Below are positions 1 through 9,557 of a stretch of 64,000 nucleotides of DNA, piece by piece. A program made the position numbers and the translations under genes. Origin of the DNA: JACMLD01 sp039919885 (GTDB lineage: Bacteria > Bacteroidota > Bacteroidia > Chitinophagales > Chitinophagaceae). Below the pieces are notes generated by a model. The model was not told the origin of the DNA and ran no database searches. It saw only the letters and a list, made by a program, of their open reading frames with translations. The stretch covers positions 1-64,000 of the forward strand of contig JBDSEV010000082.1 in NCBI GenBank assembly GCA_039919885.1, written 5' to 3'. The stretch's first letter is position 1; each line of letters opens with the position of its first letter.

Positions 1-1
1 A

Positions 2-1126
2 GGCGACAGTATCACTGTGGCCGGCGCGTTGGAGGCCTTTCCCGATAAGGAAAAATGGTTGGAGGTATTGCACCTGCAACCATTGCTTGACAAACCATTG
101 CTGCAATTATCCAACGGTGAAAACAAACGCCTGCAACTGGCCAAAGCATTGCTTGCCAACCCTGGGGTGCTGATTCTCGACAATCCGTTTATTGGGTTGG
201 ACACGGAAGGGAGAAAAACGTTGCATGAAATACTCGACAGCCTCGTTTTAAAAGACATTCAAGTGATCCTGATTACCGGTGCCACGGAATTGCCCGCCTG
301 CATAACCAATGTAGCCGTATTAAAAAAGGGGCGGTTAATCTTCGCCGGTAGCAGGCAGGCGTATTTGCAGCAACCAGTACTAGAGATTGCGAAGCCGGTA
401 CCTGACAGAACTTTGCTGCAACAACTGAAGCAACCCGCCGCTGAATTTTTCAACGTAGTTGTCAGCATGCATGATGTCACGATACGCTACGGCAACAAAA
501 CCGTTCTCAATAAAATAAACTGGTTGGTAAAACAAGGAGAATGCTGGAATGTGTCCGGACCGAACGGCGCCGGTAAATCAACTTTGCTGAGCCTGATAAC
601 AGCCGATAACCCCCAGGCATACGCAAACAAAATTATCCTGTTCGACAAGCAACGTGGCACGGGCGAAAGCATCTGGGACATTAAAAAAAGAATCGGATTT
701 GTATCACCCGAATTACATCTCTATTTTGAACAGCACGCTACTTGTTTTGAGGTAATTGCTTCCGGCTTATTTGACACCATTGGCTTGTTCCGGCGCTTGT
801 CTGCGGAACAGGAAGAAAGATTGATTTTCTGGATGCGATTGATGGGCCTGGAATCTATTCAGCACAAAAGACTTAATCAAATATCGACCAGCGAACAGCG
901 CATGGCATTGCTCGCACGGGCGCTGGTAAAAAATCCCGCTTTGTTGATACTCGACGAACCAACGCAGGGGCTGGATGAAACACAGGCGGCGTACTTCAAA
1001 AAACTCGTCAATGAAATCTGCAATAGCTTCTCAACAACATTGATTTATGTCAGTCATTATACCAGCGATCTGCCGGCTTGTATCGATCATTTTCTGAAAC
1101 TCGCGGAAGGCAATGTTCAGGATTGA
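2..1126 (+). CDS. Tandem ABC ATPase, ModF/PhrA-like (5' partial)
   Basis: Two fused ABC nucleotide-binding domains with no membrane segment. The reading frame is open to the left edge, so the first Walker A lies outside the window. Domain 1 shows a signature LSNGENKR and a Walker B ending LILDNP, with Asn where the catalytic Glu is expected. Domain 2 shows Walker A GPNGAGKST, a degenerate signature (ISTSEQR), Walker B LLILDEPTQGLD and an H-loop YVSH. The layout resembles ModF (PhrA), a soluble tandem ATPase whose function is poorly defined; a transporter ATPase is the alternative. No permease gene is visible here. Because composite ATP sites pair the Walker motifs of one domain with the signature of the other, the Asn and the weak signature fall in the same site. 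Confidence 0.75.
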   Translation, partial: GDSITVAGALEAFPDKEKWLEVLHLQPLLDKPLLQLSNGENKRLQLAKALLANPGVLILDNPFIGLDTEGRKTLHEILDSLVLKDIQVILITGATELPACITNVAVLKKGRLIFAGSRQAYLQQPVLEIAKPVPDRTLLQQLKQPAAEFFNVVVSMHDVTIRYGNKTVLNKINWLVKQGECWNVSGPNGAGKSTLLSLITADNPQAYANKIILFDKQRGTGESIWDIKKRIGFVSPELHLYFEQHATCFEVIASGLFDTIGLFRRLSAEQEERLIFWMRLMGLESIQHKRLNQISTSEQRMALLARALVKNPALLILDEPTQGLDETQAAYFKKLVNEICNSFSTTLIYVSHYTSDLPACIDHFLKLAEGNVQD

Positions 1127-1606
1127 TATGGCGACTCCACCCGCAGGGGTTATGTTGGTCGCTTTTATAACAATTCGGTGACTTTTCCAATTATTCAACC
1201 TAAAAATACTGTGCTTCAAATTTCGGGCGCAAGAAGTCGTAACTGATTGGCTGCGTTGAGATTGTATCGCCAATACTGCCCGAGTAACGCCAAATTGTCG
1301 CTATAATAAGCTGCTGGCCTGCCTGATCTTTTTTGCATACTACAATTCGATAATATTGCATAATCCGATGATAATCAATAGGATAAATTATATTATTGTA
1401 AAATATCGTAAAATCCAACAAGCACCTGTTTGAAATAAGGTTCAAAAATGTAATTTTAAACCATAGGAGGTTAGCGATTGCAAAGGCCTTGCGACGATAA
1501 ATGCAGGGTTTGGCTGACAAACTGCAATTACATATGATTCTTCACTTACTACCCCATTAGTATTTAGTAAAAGTTTAAAATTGTGTGTATGTATGCTTAT
1601 TCATTA
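1127..1606. other. Gene-poor gap of about 480 bp
   Basis: AT-rich in its second half, with no convincing gene. Two reverse-strand frames here have no recognisable domain or signal, and one overlaps the ABC gene tail. I see no RNA gene, repeat or clear promoter. Confidence 0.5.
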
Positions 1607-1855
1607 ATGGAAGTTGGTTGTTATTACCTGGTGCAGGACAAGGAAGATTCCGGAATTACGCTGATTAAGATAAATTTCGAATCTGATCAGTGTGTATTTG
1701 TTTCAAAATACGATGAGATAGAAGTGCAGGAATGGAAGAAGAAATCGGATCCTATTCATGACATTATCGAGTTACTGAGCGATGACAAGGTAAAAGAATG
1801 GGAGGCTATATTTAACAATAGCCAGGATGCTTATTACGAAGAGGACGAAGAGTAA
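1607..1855 (+). CDS. Small acidic hypothetical protein
   Basis: An 82-residue soluble protein with no signal peptide or membrane helix, and a strongly acidic end (YYEEDEE). I do not recognise a family. An upstream GTG and an ATG at 1589 are in frame; I chose the ATG at 1607 because the following stretch (MEVGCYYLVQ) looks like a beta strand start while the extra residues look like untranslated leader. A hairpin terminator follows it closely, so it is probably a single-gene unit. It could be a small regulatory or adaptor protein, but nothing in the sequence shows this. Confidence 0.55.
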   Translation: MEVGCYYLVQDKEDSGITLIKINFESDQCVFVSKYDEIEVQEWKKKSDPIHDIIELLSDDKVKEWEAIFNNSQDAYYEEDEE

Positions 1856-1877
1856 AATTTTAATAATAGCTTTTTTG

Positions 1878-1906
1878 ATGAGCTGGCTGCTGTGCAGCCG
1901 GCTCAT
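1878..1906 (+). terminator. Hairpin terminator after the small acidic gene
   Basis: A 13-bp stem (ATGAGCTGGCTGC paired with GCAGCCGGCTCAT, one G-U pair) with a three-base loop TGT. It begins 22 bases after the stop codon. The downstream T-run is short (TTT), while a T6 run lies just upstream. Confidence 0.55.
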
Positions 1907-2054
1907 TTAGGCTAAAACATATCGTTAATCCCAATCGTTTAATGAAGCGTCTTTTGTTGAGACCGTTACAACGGCTGTAAATGCCAACGGAGTAAATTAG
2001 CCATTAATTTAAGTGCAGTAAACTTTATCATTTTTCCTTCTATAGACATTTCTA

Positions 2055-3995
2055 TTGATTAGCCAGCAAACCATACAACAGATTCAGAGCCGCATCGATA
2101 TCATTGATATTGTCGGCGGATTCATCAAATTGAAAAAGCGCGGTGCGAATTATCTCGGGCTCTGTCCTTTTCACAATGAGAAGTCGCCCTCGTTTACGGT
2201 GAGTCCGGCCAAAGAAATTTACAAATGTTTTGGCTGCGGCAGAAGCGGTAATTCCATCAGTTTTTTGATGGAGCATGAGAAGTATACCTATGTAGAAGCG
2301 TTGCGGTGGCTGGCAAACAAATACAATGTAGAGATTGAAGAAACTGAATCAAGCCCCGAGGTAAAAATAAAACAGCAGGTGGCGGAGAGCCTGCACATCA
2401 TCAACGCTTTTGGACAAAAGTTTTTTGATGAGCAGTTATTTACAACGGACGAGGGTACTGATGTGGCGCTGAGTTACCTGAAGCACCGCGGATTCAGGGA
2501 AGACATTATCAAAAAATTTCAATTGGGTTATTCGCCCGAGGACCGGACTGCCTTTACCAAACGCGCCCTGGCCAATCAGTTTAACCCGGAGTACCTGGTC
2601 AAGAGCGGGCTGGTTGCCATGCGCAATGAGGTGTTACAGGATAACTACCGCGGGCGGATTATCTTCCCGGTACACAATAACAGTGGTAAGATAATTGGCT
2701 TTGGTGCGCGGATTATCAAAAGCAATGATAAGGCGCCCAAATACATTAATACCCCCGAGAATGAGCTGTACATCAAGAGTAAAATTCTTTATGGGACGTA
2801 TTTCGCACGACAGGCGATAGATAAAGCCAATGAATGTTTGCTGGTAGAGGGTTATACAGACGTGGTGTCACTGCACCAGGCAGGCGTTGAAAATGTAGTA
2901 GCGAGTGGCGGTACATCCCTTACGCCGGATCAATTGCGATTGGTAAAAAAATACACCAACAACCTCACTATTATTTATGACGGAGATTCCGCGGGCATCA
3001 AAGCTGCGTTACGTGGTTTGGACCTGGCGCTGGAAGAAGGGTTGAATGTAAAACTGGTGCTAATACCGGATAAAGAAGATCCGGACAGCTATGTAAATAA
3101 AGTTGGACCAGTTGCTTTTAAAGAATTCGTAGAAAAAAATAAAAAGGACTTTGTTCTTTTTCAGCTGGAGATTGCTTTGCAGGACGCAGGGACCGACAGC
3201 AGCAAGAAAGCTTCCGTTGTAAACCAGATAGCAGAGACCATTTCAAAAATTAACAAAGCAGAGGACTTCACCAAACAGCAGGATTATATAAGGCAGTGCT
3301 CCCAATTGTTGAAAATTGACGAAACAGGCCTCAATAACCTGGTGAATAAATTCATCCGTGAGAAAATTGGAAAAGCCGAGAACCGGTCGCATGCAGCTGA
3401 AACAGATTATTTTGATGCGAATGAAACCCACACCGGCGAAGATCCGGCAGCAGACGATTCCTTCCAGTTGCTTTTTAAGGATGAAATGAATGAAAGGGCG
3501 GTGGTGCGTGCGCTGGTAGAGTTTGGCACGCGTGACTGGGATGAAGAACGGAAAGTAGCGGACTATTTTTTTGAAGAAATGGTGGACGAAGATATTTTTG
3601 ATAACAAGCAATTGCTGCGCGTAATACATACCTATAAAACCTGGTACGACGAGAAGCTGGAACCTACCGCTAAAAATTTTTTGTACCACGAAGATCAGCA
3701 GTTAAGTACATTGGTGGTTTCTATCATGGATGTACAGTATGAGCTTAGCGAAAAATGGAAATCTGAATTTGAAATGCCTGTACCTACGAGGGATGAATTA
3801 TACAGGGAAGAAGTTATCTCCACGCTTAATTACCTTAAAATACGGAAGATAAAACGCATGATGGAGCAGAACCAGCTGGATATGCAGCAACCGCATACCA
3901 CCGAAGAACAAATTATGCTGATTCAAACGCACCAGCACCTTAAACAAATGGAAAGGGATCTGCTGCAGCAGTCAGGCGCTGTCATTGTGCGGTAA
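2055..3995 (+). CDS. dnaG: DNA primase DnaG
   Basis: Synthesises RNA primers at the replication fork. The 646-residue protein has the standard order: a CHC2 zinc finger (C37, H40, C58, C61), the catalytic core with a TOPRIM fold (EGYTD with E265; DGDSAG with D309 and D311), and a C-terminal helicase-binding region from about residue 450 that is poorly conserved. The length is normal for DnaG. The start is TTG: an in-frame stop lies at 2043-2045 and no ATG occurs between it and the zinc finger, so a non-ATG start is required. The preceding 148 bases should hold the promoter, but I cannot place it with confidence. Confidence 0.95.
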   Translation: MISQQTIQQIQSRIDIIDIVGGFIKLKKRGANYLGLCPFHNEKSPSFTVSPAKEIYKCFGCGRSGNSISFLMEHEKYTYVEALRWLANKYNVEIEETESSPEVKIKQQVAESLHIINAFGQKFFDEQLFTTDEGTDVALSYLKHRGFREDIIKKFQLGYSPEDRTAFTKRALANQFNPEYLVKSGLVAMRNEVLQDNYRGRIIFPVHNNSGKIIGFGARIIKSNDKAPKYINTPENELYIKSKILYGTYFARQAIDKANECLLVEGYTDVVSLHQAGVENVVASGGTSLTPDQLRLVKKYTNNLTIIYDGDSAGIKAALRGLDLALEEGLNVKLVLIPDKEDPDSYVNKVGPVAFKEFVEKNKKDFVLFQLEIALQDAGTDSSKKASVVNQIAETISKINKAEDFTKQQDYIRQCSQLLKIDETGLNNLVNKFIREKIGKAENRSHAAETDYFDANETHTGEDPAADDSFQLLFKDEMNERAVVRALVEFGTRDWDEERKVADYFFEEMVDEDIFDNKQLLRVIHTYKTWYDEKLEPTAKNFLYHEDQQLSTLVVSIMDVQYELSEKWKSEFEMPVPTRDELYREEVISTLNYLKIRKIKRMMEQNQLDMQQPHTTEEQIMLIQTHQHLKQMERDLLQQSGAVIVR

Positions 3996-4185
3996 CAGTA
4001 GCCTGCATTAGCCACTGACTAAGCGCGGGTTGGGTGGATGTTGCGGATTGTTTTTGTGTAACAGGGGCAGTAGGCACCTATTTTTTACGCCTTGACGACG
4101 CTGCAGTGGTAGCTGCAAGCGGCAAAACCACGGGTGCGCTGAATGGGTTGTCTAGTGTAGCGATAGCCCTTATGCGCAGCCTTAT

Positions 4186-4494
4186 TTAATAATCCCCGGT
4201 TTCGTTCTCGTATCGGCTAAGGCGGTTTTGCAGGCGGGTATTACGCGCCTGAATATGCTTCATTTTATCCAGCAGGTGAGCAATCGCTTCAATCCCTTCC
4301 AGGTTAATATCAAGTTCATAATGCAAGCGAACAAATTTTTCTACGGCGTCTAGCTGCACTTCGCTGAAATAATCTTCCTGCTCAATGGTGGTTATATCTA
4401 CCAGCCCATACTGCTGTAAAGATGCGATAAAGGAAAATTCGATTTTGTGGTAGATGCAAAAATTGCTGACTGGTACCAGTTCATTGCTTTCCAT
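4186..4494 (-). CDS. cbpM: Chaperone modulator CbpM
   Basis: A 102-residue MerR-like helical protein that binds the J-domain of CbpA and restrains its co-chaperone activity in characterised systems. The N-terminal half carries the winged-helix-like segment (EFSFIASLQQYGLVDI), and the C-terminal half is a helix ending in a short coiled coil rich in Arg and Gln. It lies 4 bases after the cbpA stop codon on the same strand, which is the usual cbpA-cbpM arrangement and is the strongest support for the name. It is expected to be cotranscribed with cbpA. Confidence 0.85.
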   Translation of the reverse strand: MESNELVPVSNFCIYHKIEFSFIASLQQYGLVDITTIEQEDYFSEVQLDAVEKFVRLHYELDINLEGIEAIAHLLDKMKHIQARNTRLQNRLSRYENETGDY

Positions 4495-4498
4495 ATGC

Positions 4499-5389
4499 TT
4501 ACTTATTAAGTGCAGCCAATTGATTGAAAAGTTCTTTCTGCTGCTCGGTTAGGTTTACAGGCAGTTTTACCGTAAAAATGACATACAGGTCTCCAAACTG
4601 CCCTTCTTTCTTATAGACCGGGAAGCCTTTACTTTTCAACCTTACCTGCGTACCGTTTTGCGTACCCGGGTTTATTTTAAGCTTCAGTTTGCCCGACATG
4701 GTCTCAATGGTCGTTTCGCCGCCCAGTACCGCCGCGTATAAGTCTATCTCGGTATCCATAAACAGGTCGTTGCCGGTTCGTTTCATTTTTGCGTCGGTGT
4801 TTATAATAAATGTGATATACAAATCGCCGGCGGGGCCACCGTTAACGCCTGGTGCGCCATAACCTTTTAGTTTGATAACCTGACCGTTTTCAACACCTGC
4901 TGGTATCGTAATCCGAACGTTTTTACCATTAACGGTCAGCGTTTGCTGTTGCGTTGTATAGGCATCCCGGAGACCGAGTTTTAATTCAGCGTTGTAGTCT
5001 TGTCCCTTGTATTTTGCCTGCCGCCCACGACCGCCACCATCCCCAAACATCGAAGAAAAAAAGGAAGAGAAATCATCTTCTTCAAAACCGGCGCCACCCT
5101 GCCCGCCGGCGTAGCTATGCTGACTCCGCCCGGATTGCTGTTTCGCCTGCTCAAATTGGTCTGCATGCTGCCAGTCTTTGCCATACTGGTCGTATTTTTT
5201 CTTTTTATCGGGATCACTTAACACCTCGTTGGCCTCATTTATCTGCTGAAACTTCTTATGGGCTTCTTTGTCATTGGGGTTTAAATCAGGATGATGCTTT
5301 CGTGCCAGTTTACGATACGCTTTTTTTATGTCGTCGGGGCTAGCATTTTTGCTGATGCCCAATGCCTCATAGTAATCTATAAATGCCAT
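4499..5389 (-). CDS. cbpA: DnaJ-class co-chaperone CbpA
   Basis: An Hsp40-type protein that stimulates DnaK ATPase and may bind curved DNA. The 296 residues comprise an N-terminal J-domain (about 4-70, HPD motif at 33-35), a Gly/Phe-rich linker (about 85-125, with FSSFFSSMFGDGGG), then two beta-sandwich peptide-binding domains. The cysteine-rich zinc domain of DnaJ is absent, which separates CbpA from DnaJ. cbpM follows directly, so the pair probably forms an operon in which CbpM tunes CbpA. Confidence 0.92.
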   Translation of the reverse strand: MAFIDYYEALGISKNASPDDIKKAYRKLARKHHPDLNPNDKEAHKKFQQINEANEVLSDPDKKKKYDQYGKDWQHADQFEQAKQQSGRSQHSYAGGQGGAGFEEDDFSSFFSSMFGDGGGRGRQAKYKGQDYNAELKLGLRDAYTTQQQTLTVNGKNVRITIPAGVENGQVIKLKGYGAPGVNGGPAGDLYITFIINTDAKMKRTGNDLFMDTEIDLYAAVLGGETTIETMSGKLKLKINPGTQNGTQVRLKSKGFPVYKKEGQFGDLYVIFTVKLPVNLTEQQKELFNQLAALNK

Positions 5390-5457
5390 GCTATAAAATT
5401 AAGCTAAATCAGGTTATTGGCGCGGTTATTACGGAACAGCAACAAGCGGCGCAACGT

Positions 5458-5871
5458 TTACAACGTAAAAAAAGGAAGCAGTTTTTCCCGCAACGCTTCC
5501 GGCATAGTGGTTTTTTGTTTAGTTGTGGTATCTATAAAATACAGCACCACTTTACCGACTGCCAGCAGGCTACCTGCTTCATTGTACACCTCGTGGTCAA
5601 ACTCAGCACGATGTGTCCCGGGCAATTCCTTCAATATTACTTTAATGCTTAGCAGGTCGTCGTAATGGGCCGGACGCAAGTATTTACAATGCAATTCAGT
5701 TACCGGCATGTAGGTTCCCAGGGTCTCCATGTTTTTATAGGTAAAACCAAGTTGCCTGATTGCTTCCGCGCGGGCCACTTCAAAATACTGGGCGTAATTA
5801 CCATGGTATACAACGTTCATTTGATCGGTTTCCGCATACCGCACCCGAACTTCTGCAACAAATTCAAACAT
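5458..5871 (-). CDS. Acyl-CoA thioesterase, YbgC/FadM family
   Basis: A 137-residue single hotdog-fold protein that hydrolyses acyl-CoA thioesters. The diagnostic N-terminal motif YAETDQMNVVYHGNY is present, with the expected catalytic Asp at D16 and the following His in the YHGNY part. The length matches stand-alone 4HBT proteins. The true acyl substrate cannot be told from sequence. It lies between cbpA and a DoxX gene on the same strand, but gaps of about 70 and 40 bases leave operon membership open. Confidence 0.85.
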   Translation of the reverse strand: MFEFVAEVRVRYAETDQMNVVYHGNYAQYFEVARAEAIRQLGFTYKNMETLGTYMPVTELHCKYLRPAHYDDLLSIKVILKELPGTHRAEFDHEVYNEAGSLLAVGKVVLYFIDTTTKQKTTMPEALREKLLPFFTL

Positions 5872-5913
5872 GGAATGGAGTTAATTTTTTCTAACGACAA
5901 AATCGTGACCAAA

Positions 5914-6321
5914 TTATTTGTTAATTAATCCGTCTGCACTTGCCTTGCCCGGTCCGCATAAAAAAATAGCAATGAAGCAAGCAAGAAAAAATGCAGCTTG
6001 TTGATCTTTGCCAAAGATATTTCCGTGATTAATGGTTAACACTACTACGCCCATCACAACAATTAATGGAATGGCTGCCAGCCGCGTAAATAACCCCAGG
6101 ACAATCAGCATACCGCAAAAAAATTCAGCAAAGATTACAAGTGAGAGTGACAGCGGGCTACCAATGCCCATGAAATTTGTAAACTTATCTTTTTGTTCAG
6201 CAAAATGTATCAATTTCTTATATCCGTACGGTATTATCAATGCACCCGCGCACAAACGCAGCACCAGCATCGCAAGGTTAAAAGACCAGTCGCGGTAACC
6301 AATTGACAGTAATTTTTTCAT
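5914..6321 (-). CDS. DoxX family membrane protein
   Basis: A 135-residue protein with four hydrophobic helices (LAMLVLRLCAGALIIPYGYKK, then LSLVIFAEFFCGMLIVLGLF, LIVVMGVVVLT and AAFFLACFIAIFLCG), the layout of DoxX proteins. Members act in thiosulfate oxidation or in membrane redox and stress responses, but the role here is unknown. A TTG start 21 bases upstream is also in frame; I chose the ATG at 6321 because a TAnnTTTG promoter element at 6340-6347 overlaps the TTG. Confidence 0.82.
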   Translation of the reverse strand: MKKLLSIGYRDWSFNLAMLVLRLCAGALIIPYGYKKLIHFAEQKDKFTNFMGIGSPLSLSLVIFAEFFCGMLIVLGLFTRLAAIPLIVVMGVVVLTINHGNIFGKDQQAAFFLACFIAIFLCGPGKASADGLINK

Positions 6322-6339
6322 CCTTTTTTTCAATTTTTT

Positions 6340-6347
6340 CAAAATTA
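6340..6347 (-). promoter_or_regulatory. -7 element (TAATTTTG) for the DoxX gene
   Basis: Exact match to the Bacteroidota -7 consensus TAnnTTTG on the minus strand, 18 bases upstream of the chosen ATG. No clear -33 TTG at the usual 17-23 base spacing. Confidence 0.45.
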
Positions 6348-6478
6348 AGCGGATGATGCGAAATAGAATGAAATGTTAATCCTTGTACTTATCCACAGGT
6401 GTTTGGAACGATGTTTGGTTAAAGGAAAAATAATTAGAAACTTTAGAGCGTTGTATTCCCTGCAACTAATCCATCACA

Positions 6479-9400
6479 ATGAAGAAATTTCTTAGTACCG
6501 TATTAGTTAGTGGCGCTTTCTTTCTTGCAACTGCACAGCAAACCCGCTTCATCGCAGACCCGCAAACTACATTGAAAGAAGCCAAAGAATATTTTCAGAA
6601 CGGATCTTACAGCCTCGCTTATCCGTTGTTTAAAGATCTCAATTTATACCTGCGTGCGGCTGATCGTAGTGATAAAACGATCAGTTACCAGGAGATAAAA
6701 TATTATACCATTGTATGCGCGCTTAAACAAAATGAAGCTACCGCCACTGACCTGGCAAAAGATTTTATTGAAGTTGAAGACAATATCGCGCGCGTGCAGA
6801 TGATGAATTTTCACCTGGCCGAATACTATTTTCGGAAGAAAGACTTCGACCAGGCAATCGCCAATTACGAAAAAACCAGCATTGACCATTTAAGCAACCG
6901 TGAAATTGCAGATATGAAATTTCACCAGGGTTATGCCTACTTTAACCTGAAGCGTTTCGACAAAGCCATGCCGTTGCTGGATGAAATCAGAAAGAATGAG
7001 AAAGATCCTAATTATACCGATGCAAATTATTACTACGGATTTATTGCCTTCAACAATGGGAAGTTCCGTGAGGCGCAGGAATCTTTCAAGATAACAGAGA
7101 CTGACAGCCGCTACGAGAAAGTGGTCCCTTTTTACATCGCCACCATCATGTACAATACAGGCCAGAAGGAAAAAGCACTGGAATATGCTGAATTGCGTTT
7201 AAAAAAAGGCGGCCAGGTGTACGACGCCCAGTTGCGCCAGCTCATCGGACACGCCTACTTTGAAAAAGGCGAATACGCAAAAGCCCAGCCTTTCCTGGAA
7301 ACATACGCCAGCGGCTCAAAACAATTGAGGAGGGAGGATACGTACGAGCTTGCCTACACCTATTACCAGACGGCCAACTACGCTAAAGCAATTGAAGGGT
7401 TTAAACAATTGTCCGGAAAACAAGATTCCCTTGCGCAAAACGCAATGTACCTGCTGGGCGATGCTTACCTGAAAACGAATCAGAAAGCCAATGCAAGAAA
7501 TGCGTTTTCTTTCTGCGCTGCAAACAGTAGCAATGCCTACCAGCGGGAAGTATCTAAATACAATTATGCAAAGCTTTCTTATGAGTTAGGCTACCAGGAT
7601 GTTGCCCTGACTGAACTTAAAAAATTCCTGGCGGAGTACCCCAACTCAGCGTACGATACGGAGGCGAAAGAATTGCTGGTGAATGTGCTGGCAAACAGCA
7701 ACAGCTATAAAGATGCACTTGCATTGGTGGAAGGATTGCAGAAGCCATCTGACAATGTAAAAAAACAATACGCGAAGATTTTATACGGTCGTGCCACCGA
7801 ACTCGTCAACGATGGGTTACTGATCGGTGCCAATGAGTTACTTGATAAAGCGTTGAAAGAACCGAACAACAAGGAAGTACTTCCGTACATCAATTTCTGG
7901 AAAGGTGAAATTGCATACCGGCTTAATAAGATTGATGATGCCATCCGTTTTTATTTTGAATACCTAAAATCGGGCGTTGTAAATGGTGAGGTAAATCCAT
8001 TGAATGCGAAGTACAACCTCGGCTATGCGTTTTTAAAAAGAGAAAATTATAAACAGGCACTTACTTATTTTGAGCAGGTAGCAGGCACTCCAAAAATAAA
8101 TGCTTCCCAAATAGAACAGGATGCCTACGTGCGCAGCGCGGATTGTTATTATATGAACCGCGATTTTACCAAAGCCCTCGCGATGTATGATAAAGTACTG
8201 GGGTATTCCTGGTCTTCTAGCGACTATGCGCTGTTTCAGAAATCAATGGTAGCAGGGGTGAAAAGCGGGGCCGATAAAATAAAATTATTACAGACCATAG
8301 AACGGGTGTATCCCGCTTCCAGCCTGGTTCCCGATGCCAACCTGGAAATTGCCACCACTTATTTATCGGAGGAAAAATTTCGTGAATCCATTCCTTTTCT
8401 GAAAAAAGTAGTTGCCAATACAGCCAATGAGTCATTGAAACCCCGTGCCTTACTTAGGCTGGGTATCGCCAATTATAACCTTAACAACAATAAAGAAGCA
8501 CTCAGCCAGTACAACGCGTTACTGAAGCAGTACCCTAATTCACCCGAAGCCCAGGAGGGGCTGGACAACGCGAAGGTGATTTATGTAGAAGACGGAAGGA
8601 GTGGAGAGTATGTAAGTTTTGCCCGCGGTTTGGGTGTAGATATTTCCGCCAGCCAGGAAGATTCGCTGGCATACGCAGAGGCAGAAGTACAATTTAACAA
8701 CGGCAACTTTAGCGGTGCGCTAGCACGGTTTGATAGCTACCTGGCCAAGTTTCCGGAAGGAAGAAGTTCCATTGAAGCCTGGTATTACAAGAGTGAAATT
8801 TTCTACAGCCAAAAAAACTGGCAGAAGGCGGCCGAAGGGTACGAAATAGTCGGTGACCGAGCACCCAATAAATTTGGTGAAAAAGCATTGCTGCTGGCAG
8901 CACGCCTGAACTTTTTTGATCTCAGGAAATACGAGAAAGCAGAAAAATATTTCTCCCGTCTAAAAGAGTTTGCTTCTAACCAGGAGAATAAGCTGGAGGC
9001 CATGCGTGGGTTGTTACGCAGCCAGTATGAATTGAAGAAATGGACGGAAGCCACGGAGAATTCAAAAGACTTACTCAACCAGAAAGGTACCAGCACGGAT
9101 GATAAGGTGCTGGCCAATATGGTGCTGGCAAAATCTGCACAGGCCGCCAATCAGTGCGACCTTGCTATCAGTTATTTCCGTACAGCAGCCAGTCTCAACA
9201 AGTCTGCTTATGGTGCGGAAGCGCGCTATGAAATAGCCAATTGCCAGTTTGAACAAAATAAATTGAAGGATGCGGAGAAAGCTGCATTTGAGGTGATCAA
9301 TAAATCCGGATCGTACGCAGATTGGGTAACGAAGGCCTACTTGTTGCTGGGCGATATTTACCTGAAAGAGAAAGATTACTTCAACGCCAAAGCTACTTTT

Positions 9401-9499
9401 CAAAGTATCATTGACAATGCCACCGTGCCTGAATTTAAAGAGACTGCCCAGCGTAAACTGGGTGAGGTAAATGAAGCAGAAAAAGCGGCTGGTAAATAG
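6479..9499 (+). CDS. Large periplasmic TPR protein
   Basis: A 1006-residue exported protein. The first 20 residues (MKKFLSTVLVSGAFFLATAQ) form a signal peptide, and the rest is almost wholly tetratricopeptide repeats with repeated A-x-Y-F and Y-P-N-S-style turns, for example FLAEYPNSAYDTEA, LLKQYPNSPEAQE and YLAKFPEGRSS. There are no catalytic motifs, so it is a scaffold in the periplasm or at the outer membrane. The YPNS/FPEG spacing resembles the TPR arrays of YbgF/CpoB and BamD-like proteins. A beta-barrel gene follows after 58 bases on the same strand, suggesting that the two proteins work together. The exact function is not recognised. Confidence 0.85.
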   Translation: MKKFLSTVLVSGAFFLATAQQTRFIADPQTTLKEAKEYFQNGSYSLAYPLFKDLNLYLRAADRSDKTISYQEIKYYTIVCALKQNEATATDLAKDFIEVEDNIARVQMMNFHLAEYYFRKKDFDQAIANYEKTSIDHLSNREIADMKFHQGYAYFNLKRFDKAMPLLDEIRKNEKDPNYTDANYYYGFIAFNNGKFREAQESFKITETDSRYEKVVPFYIATIMYNTGQKEKALEYAELRLKKGGQVYDAQLRQLIGHAYFEKGEYAKAQPFLETYASGSKQLRREDTYELAYTYYQTANYAKAIEGFKQLSGKQDSLAQNAMYLLGDAYLKTNQKANARNAFSFCAANSSNAYQREVSKYNYAKLSYELGYQDVALTELKKFLAEYPNSAYDTEAKELLVNVLANSNSYKDALALVEGLQKPSDNVKKQYAKILYGRATELVNDGLLIGANELLDKALKEPNNKEVLPYINFWKGEIAYRLNKIDDAIRFYFEYLKSGVVNGEVNPLNAKYNLGYAFLKRENYKQALTYFEQVAGTPKINASQIEQDAYVRSADCYYMNRDFTKALAMYDKVLGYSWSSSDYALFQKSMVAGVKSGADKIKLLQTIERVYPASSLVPDANLEIATTYLSEEKFRESIPFLKKVVANTANESLKPRALLRLGIANYNLNNNKEALSQYNALLKQYPNSPEAQEGLDNAKVIYVEDGRSGEYVSFARGLGVDISASQEDSLAYAEAEVQFNNGNFSGALARFDSYLAKFPEGRSSIEAWYYKSEIFYSQKNWQKAAEGYEIVGDRAPNKFGEKALLLAARLNFFDLRKYEKAEKYFSRLKEFASNQENKLEAMRGLLRSQYELKKWTEATENSKDLLNQKGTSTDDKVLANMVLAKSAQAANQCDLAISYFRTAASLNKSAYGAEARYEIANCQFEQNKLKDAEKAAFEVINKSGSYADWVTKAYLLLGDIYLKEKDYFNAKATFQSIIDNATVPEFKETAQRKLGEVNEAEKAAGK

Positions 9500-9557
9500 G
9501 TAGGCAATAACCAAGTCTGCCCCTGCAATCACCGAACTATTTAACTTGAAATTGGAA

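Noticed and set aside
1200..1520. Reverse-strand frame of about 106 codons in the first gap
   Set aside because: AT-rich, no signal or motif, and composition like untranslated DNA.
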